From: Candidatus Eiseniibacteriota bacterium
GTDB lineage: Bacteria > Arandabacterota > Arandabacteria > Arandabacterales > Arandabacteraceae
Direction: 5' to 3'
Assembly (NCBI GenBank): GCA_030622265.1
Contig: JAUXGG010000042.1
Location: 1 to 9,010, forward strand
DNA length: 9,010 bases
Shown: positions 5,601-9,010 of the stretch, one piece after another
Position numbering within the stretch: position 1 is the stretch's first letter
Layout of the letters: each line of letters begins with the position of its first letter
Notes under the pieces: generated by a model
What the model saw: only the letters and a program-made list of their open reading frames with translations
Told to the model about the DNA's origin: nothing
Database searches by the model: none
Program-made: the position numbers and the translations under genes

Positions 5601-7325
5601 CTATTTGACACCAAGCGTGGGGAGACGATTAAGGGCTGCCGCGAGCTCGAGGCCCCGGAACATGGCGTAATCTCCCATGGGCCGGCGATCGATGATGTCG
5701 ATTCCCTCGGCTGCGAGATCCCGCATCACGAGCTTGAGGATCTCCGGCAGGGTCCTCGTGCCGTCCATGTACTCGGTACGGGCATAATAGATGGCCTGAC
5801 CGATGGCGTTCACCTGGCTGGGATGTACCAGGCCCTCAACGCTGGATAGATCAATGGCATGCCTTCCGAAGAGGATGGTCTTGAGGCCTCGCCCGGAGAT
5901 CTTGACCTCTCGCCTGCCTTTGCTGGCGTCCAGGCTCTCAGCGCGGGGAATCCGCGGCGTGAACCGGCCGAAGCCTTCGCCACCCTCTCGCTCTCGTTCG
6001 GTAGAGTACTTCTCCGCGATCGAACGGGCCTCCCCGGTCACGTCGGTGGCTGAGAAATTCTCCATGGCAATGACGCGATCGGCCACATCGAAGTAGTCAC
6101 CGCTTCCACCCATCACCAGTATGGTCGATACCCCCAGGTCGCAGTGGAGCTGCCTGATCTTGTCCACGAAGGGCGTGATGGGTTCCTTGGCCTTGGAAAT
6201 GAGTTCCTGGATGCGGTGGTCGCGAATCATGAAGTTGGTTGCCGCCGTGTCTTCATCGGTGAGGATGAGCTTTGCGCCGGCCTCCAGGGCTTCCATTATG
6301 TTGGCCGCCTGGGATGTTGAGCCGCTCGCGTTCTCGGTGCAGAAGGCCTGGGTATCCGTGCCGAAGGGAAGATTGGATATGAATGGGGATATATTGACGC
6401 GCTCAACCCGGCGGCCGTCCTCAGCCCTTATTTTCACCGCATCCGGGTGGGTGACCACCAGCTCGCGCCCGTCACCGGGGACATGATTGTAGATTCCCCG
6501 CTCGATGGCATTGAGAACAGTCGACTTGCCGTGATATCCCCCGCCCACCACCAGGGTAACGCCTGCGGGGATGCCCATCCCGGTGACTTTGCCCCGGTTG
6601 GGAAGGTCGAAGCTCACCCGGAGCGATGGGGGAGACTCGAACTTGACGACATTGCCTTCCTGGAGCGGCCGGTCATCGACCCCGCTTCTCCTGGGGAGCA
6701 CGGCCCCGTCGGGGATGAAGGTGACCAGGCCCTCGTTCACAATAGATTGCCTCAGGTGGCCGGCGTCCTCGTTGGTTTCTATGTGTTGGCTTAGGATCTC
6801 GCCGACGGACTTGACTGATTCATGAAACAGGGTCTTGCGGATGATCTCTGGTACCAGCTTCATGAGGATCAGAATCGCTTCCCGGCTCAGGATCCGTCTA
6901 CCCCGGGCCGGAAGGCCGACCACGAATCTTGCCTCGATCCCTTCGTCATCCACAATTACCGCTGTCCGTTCCAGGATCTCCTGCCCCGGCCGGTCGATGG
7001 CGACCATGCCGCTCTTACCCGTACCCCTGCGCCTATCTGCCGCACCGCACTCGCGGGCGAAGAGGCGCAGCAGGAAATCGGCAAGCCCGGTCTTCCTGGA
7101 CCTGTTGCGGTAGGTATCGGTGGGGAATTCGGCCTCGGCGTGCTTTACCCGGGCCCTGAGCCTGCTGGGGGCCGCGAAGGGATCGCCCTGGACATGATCG
7201 ATGAAAAGCGTGAAGCGCGAAAAGTCATAAACGCCTTCGATGTCCTTATAGGCCCTGTAGCCGCGGCCGTCAATGCGCTGCAAGGTTCGCTCAAGGTCAT
7301 CAGGGCTCCGTCTGTTGCTGTGCAT
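5601..7325 (-). CDS. Predicted ATPase of the ABC class (PF09818-type)
   Basis: A 574-residue cytoplasmic P-loop ATPase. The N-terminus has the characteristic block RIDGRGYRAYKDI (about 17-29) followed by FIDHVQGDPFAAPSRLR (41-57). The Walker A motif is GGGYHGKST (261-269). A signature-like ENASGSTSQA lies at 331-340, the Walker B region is KLILTDEDTAATNFM (352-366), and a later strand is LVMGGSGDYFDVADRVI (403-419). The C-terminal domain carries LVHPSQVNAIGQAIYYAR. This order is that of the predicted-ATPase-of-the-ABC-class family, which is not a transporter ATPase. A trypanosome relative, MRB1590, binds RNA; the bacterial role is unknown. I chose ATG 7325 over ATG 7373. It fits the family N-terminus and has GGAGG and AAAGG just upstream, and a likely promoter overlaps 7373. 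The longer form would be 590 residues. Divergent from the exonuclease gene. Confidence 0.9.
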   Translation of the reverse strand: MHSNRRSPDDLERTLQRIDGRGYRAYKDIEGVYDFSRFTLFIDHVQGDPFAAPSRLRARVKHAEAEFPTDTYRNRSRKTGLADFLLRLFARECGAADRRRGTGKSGMVAIDRPGQEILERTAVIVDDEGIEARFVVGLPARGRRILSREAILILMKLVPEIIRKTLFHESVKSVGEILSQHIETNEDAGHLRQSIVNEGLVTFIPDGAVLPRRSGVDDRPLQEGNVVKFESPPSLRVSFDLPNRGKVTGMGIPAGVTLVVGGGYHGKSTVLNAIERGIYNHVPGDGRELVVTHPDAVKIRAEDGRRVERVNISPFISNLPFGTDTQAFCTENASGSTSQAANIMEALEAGAKLILTDEDTAATNFMIRDHRIQELISKAKEPITPFVDKIRQLHCDLGVSTILVMGGSGDYFDVADRVIAMENFSATDVTGEARSIAEKYSTEREREGGEGFGRFTPRIPRAESLDASKGRREVKISGRGLKTILFGRHAIDLSSVEGLVHPSQVNAIGQAIYYARTEYMDGTRTLPEILKLVMRDLAAEGIDIIDRRPMGDYAMFRGLELAAALNRLPTLGVK

Positions 7326-7350
7326 ACTTGCCTTTGCCTCCCAGTGGAAC

Positions 7351-7378
7351 TCTATAACACGCGCACCCGGCATTTCAA
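7351..7378 (-). promoter_or_regulatory. Possible promoter of the ABC-class ATPase gene
   Basis: On the minus strand, TTGAAA (7373-7378, 5/6 match) and TATAGA (7351-7356, 4/6 match) are 16 bp apart. A transcript from here would start near 7344, leaving a leader of about 19 nt before ATG 7325. The -35 box overlaps the alternative ATG at 7373, which therefore could not be translated from this promoter. By-eye prediction. Confidence 0.4.
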
Positions 7379-7449
7379 CCGTTCCGGCGGGTCACCTTGT
7401 CTCTTCCTGTTCCCAAATTCACCGTCCGAGCAACCAGGTCACGGATAGA

Positions 7450-7478
7450 TTGACCAGGCGCACCCGGGCGTCTATGCT
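7450..7478 (+). promoter_or_regulatory. Possible promoter of the exonuclease-WYL gene
   Basis: TTGACC (7450-7455, 5/6 match) and TATGCT (7473-7478, 4/6 match) are separated by 17 bp. The start point would be near 7485, which argues against the GTG at 7485 as start codon and for the TTG at 7527. It faces away from the ATPase promoter in the same 200-bp divergent region. By-eye prediction. Confidence 0.45.
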
Positions 7479-7512
7479 TATTACGTGGTACAATATGCGA
7501 GGGTGGATGTAG

Positions 7513-7523
7513 AAGGAGAAGGG
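7513..7523 (+). promoter_or_regulatory. Ribosome binding site that fixes a TTG start
   Basis: AAGGAGAAGGG, with AAGGAG (7513-7518) 8 nt before the TTG at 7527. The GTG at 7485 and the GTG at 7503 lack any such site. Confidence 0.75.
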
Positions 7524-7526
7524 AAC

Positions 7527-8363
7527 TTGCCGAGACCTGACCTGCCGCTTAAAGATGCCACTTTCATAACATTCGACACCGAGACAACCGGACTCTACCC
7601 GGTCGCCTCCAGGCTCGTCGAGATCGGTGCGGTATGCTTTCGCCTGGATGGCGAAGAGATCTCCGTCTTCGAGCAGCTCATAGATCCCGGGACGAGCATT
7701 CCACCCGATGCCCAGGCCGTCAACCATATCACCGATGAGATGGTGAGCGGCCAACCGACAGTCGGGGAGGTTCTGCCCGGGTTCCTGGATTTCCTGGGTG
7801 GCACCGGCAATATCCTCATAGCCCACAATGCGAAGTTTGATATGGACTTTATCGGCCTCGACCTGCTCCGGATGGGGCTGCCGCTCCCGCAGCACATGGT
7901 CTTGGATACCATAATGCTGGCCCGGTCGCTCGCCCCCGGGCTCACGAGCTACAGCCTGGAAGCCCTGAGCACCACGCTCGGTATCACCAGGGACCAGGAT
8001 CACCGTGCCCTTTCGGATGCCAGGCTGACCAGGGAGGTGTTCAGGGAGCTCCTTCGCAGGAATCCCGGCGTCGGCACGGTCAGGGTCCTGGCCGGTATCG
8101 TTCCTCCTCAGGCATTTGGGAGAAGCCGCACTCAGCGCGTGACGCCGCCTCCCGGCTATGAGAACCTGGCAGACGCGGTCGCAAGGCGCACGGTGGTCGA
8201 AATCGTCTATGTCGGGGGCACCAGGGGAGAGGAACCGCGAGCGTTGACCCCGCACGCTTTTCTCCAGGCCGGCGGCTACATCTACCTGGCCGGACATTGT
8301 CATATCGACGGCCAGAACAAGATGTACCGTCTGGACCGGATCAAGAGTTACAGGGTTCTCTGA
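7527..8363 (+). CDS. DnaQ-like DEDDh 3'-5' exonuclease fused to a WYL-like domain
   Basis: A 278-residue protein with two parts. Residues 12-178 form a DEDDh exonuclease like the proofreading subunit of DNA polymerase III. Exo I is FDTETTGL (Asp17, Glu19), Exo II is AHNAKFDMDF (Asp105), and Exo III is DHRALSDA (His159, Asp164). All five catalytic residues are present. The tail, about 211-278, reads as a WYL-type domain: ENLADAVARRTVVEIVY, then PRALTPHAF, then GGYIYLAGHCH and MYRLDRI. This matches the strand order and the R-x-L-x-P, Y-L and R-L-D-R-I pattern of WYL domains, which sense ligands in many regulators. The Trp of the name-giving motif is replaced. A proline-rich linker (about 190-210) joins the parts. 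The TTG start at 7527 is chosen by its ribosome site; GTG 7485 would add 14 poorly conserved-looking residues. It degrades DNA or RNA ends in principle; regulation by the WYL part is inference. Confidence 0.88.
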   Translation: MPRPDLPLKDATFITFDTETTGLYPVASRLVEIGAVCFRLDGEEISVFEQLIDPGTSIPPDAQAVNHITDEMVSGQPTVGEVLPGFLDFLGGTGNILIAHNAKFDMDFIGLDLLRMGLPLPQHMVLDTIMLARSLAPGLTSYSLEALSTTLGITRDQDHRALSDARLTREVFRELLRRNPGVGTVRVLAGIVPPQAFGRSRTQRVTPPPGYENLADAVARRTVVEIVYVGGTRGEEPRALTPHAFLQAGGYIYLAGHCHIDGQNKMYRLDRIKSYRVL

Positions 8364-8419
8364 CACATTGTCACGCGCAGTGAATCTGAGTAGATTGAGT
8401 GTGGGTAGGTTCAGTAAAC

Positions 8420-8426
8420 GGGAGGT
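8420..8426 (+). promoter_or_regulatory. Ribosome binding site ahead of an apparent ATA start
   Basis: GGGAGGT ends 6 nt before ATA 8433, ideal spacing. The in-frame stop TAA at 8415-8417 leaves no ATG, GTG or TTG between it and the lipobox region. Confidence 0.6.
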
Positions 8427-8432
8427 GCTGTC

Positions 8433-9010
8433 ATAGGTTCTTGCAAGACGTATCAGCCGCTCCCTGTCCTTCTTGCCCTTCTTGTCCTCCTGGTCTTTCT
8501 GGGTGGGTGCCTCTTCGACAGCGGGGATGACGGTGATAGTGGTTCCTATGAGATAAACGGCTATGTGCTCACCGAGAGCGGCGCTGCCATCCGGGGTGTC
8601 GAGATCAAGGCCTACTTCGATAAGGGCGACGGTCCGCCGTCGACGCCCTCCACCATCACGGTTACCGATTCGCGGGGCTACTATCGTGTCCGGTTCAATG
8701 CCTCGGTCGAGTGGTTGCGAGTGACGCCCAGCAAGGCTCTCTGCGATTTCTCTCCTCTGAATATCAGCTATAACCCGACCGGCAGGTCCATCCCCAACGA
8801 GAACTTCACCGGCTATTGTGGATCCTTCAACCAGATCGAAGGGCATGTACGCACACCGGAAGGTGATCCTGTTCGGGGTGTTGCCGTCCTGCTGAGGGAA
8901 GCGGGGAATATCTGGAATACCACGGTTTTCACCGATAGTGAGGGCCTCTATATCATCAGCAGCATCGTGCCCGGCCACACCTATGTGGTTAAACCCACAT
9001 TCGCAGGCTA
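8433..9010 (+). CDS. Lipoprotein with carboxypeptidase-regulatory-like repeats (3' end outside window)
   Basis: An open frame of 192 codons runs off the window. It begins with a lipoprotein signal: Lys5, a hydrophobic core (about 10-23) and the lipobox FLGGC with the modified cysteine at 26. An acidic, Ser/Gly-rich linker follows (DSGDDGDSG). Next come two similar beta-sandwich modules. One starts INGYVLTESGAAIRGVEIKAY (41-61) and continues to TVTDSRGYYRV. The other starts IEGHVRTPEGDPVRGVAVLL (135-154) and continues to FTDSEGLYII. This is the carboxypeptidase regulatory or Ig-like pattern common in secreted and outer-membrane proteins. Between them lies a CDFSPLNISY...NFTGYCG segment with paired cysteines (104, 129). 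No ATG, GTG or TTG is usable at the 5' end; ATA at 8433 has a GGGAGGT site 6 nt upstream. Likely a surface lipoprotein; binding partner unknown. Confidence 0.8.
   Translation, partial: MGSCKTYQPLPVLLALLVLLVFLGGCLFDSGDDGDSGSYEINGYVLTESGAAIRGVEIKAYFDKGDGPPSTPSTITVTDSRGYYRVRFNASVEWLRVTPSKALCDFSPLNISYNPTGRSIPNENFTGYCGSFNQIEGHVRTPEGDPVRGVAVLLREAGNIWNTTVFTDSEGLYIISSIVPGHTYVVKPTFAG

Noticed and set aside
7326..7373. ATG at 7373 as start of the ABC-class ATPase
   Set aside because: It adds 16 residues ahead of the family N-terminus, its nearest AAGGTGA is too far upstream, and the best promoter candidate overlaps it. It is not fully excluded.
7485..7526. GTG start at 7485 for the exonuclease gene
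   Set aside because: No ribosome site precedes it and it coincides with the predicted transcription start. The TTG at 7527 has a strong AAGGAG at 8 nt.
8361..8373. Short hairpin TGACA-CAT-TGTCA over the exonuclease stop codon
   Set aside because: A 5-bp AT-rich stem with a 3-nt loop and no T-run is too weak to call a terminator.
7419..8978. Long open frame (519 codons) on the minus strand
   Set aside because: It lies antisense to the exonuclease-WYL gene and the lipoprotein, both with clear family motifs. Its translation is low-complexity and Arg/Asp/Gly-rich with no domain, as expected for a shadow in GC-rich DNA.

Overview
This window looks like ordinary chromosomal DNA from a GC-rich, diderm (two-membrane) bacterium. 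The envelope features support this: a lipoprotein with a lipobox, an exported hydrolase with a Sec signal peptide, and a periplasmic adaptor paired with a MacB-type permease. Shine-Dalgarno sites are strong, and GTG and TTG starts are used. No 16S or other phylogenetic marker is present, so the phylum cannot be fixed. Desulfobacterota, FCB-group or Acidobacteria-like lineages would all fit. I see no tRNA, rRNA, CRISPR array, phage gene or complete insertion sequence.

Layout, left to right. (1) 20-660, plus strand: a two-gene operon of an OsmC-family thiol protein and a 72-residue two-helix membrane protein. (2) 661-904: a convergent intergenic region with an 18-bp tandem repeat and what looks like the frameshifted, truncated remnant of a DJ-1/PfpI-family gene. 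(3) 5427 down to 905, minus strand: an operon of an exported UlaG-like metallo-beta-lactamase-fold hydrolase, a MacA/HlyD-type membrane fusion protein (TTG start), and an 838-residue permease made of two fused MacB/FtsX units. No ATP-binding subunit is encoded here. (4) 5428-5600: a sigma70-like promoter for that operon and a perfect 46-bp REP-like palindrome. (5) 7325 down to 5601, minus strand: a predicted ATPase of the ABC class (PF09818-type). (6) 7527-8363, plus strand, divergent from the ATPase: a DnaQ-like DEDDh exonuclease fused to a C-terminal WYL-like domain, with a TTG start. (7) 8433 to the window end: the 5' part of a lipoprotein with repeated carboxypeptidase-regulatory-like beta-sandwich modules, whose only well-placed start codon is ATA.

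How the genes may work together. The hydrolase, adaptor and double permease probably form one envelope transport unit driven by an ATPase encoded elsewhere, or by none. The ATPase and exonuclease share a divergent promoter region, and both families are plausibly linked to nucleic acids, but a joint function is only inference. The most interesting items are the exonuclease-WYL fusion, the ATPase-less duplicated permease with its adaptor and exported hydrolase, the palindromic element, and the apparent AUA start.
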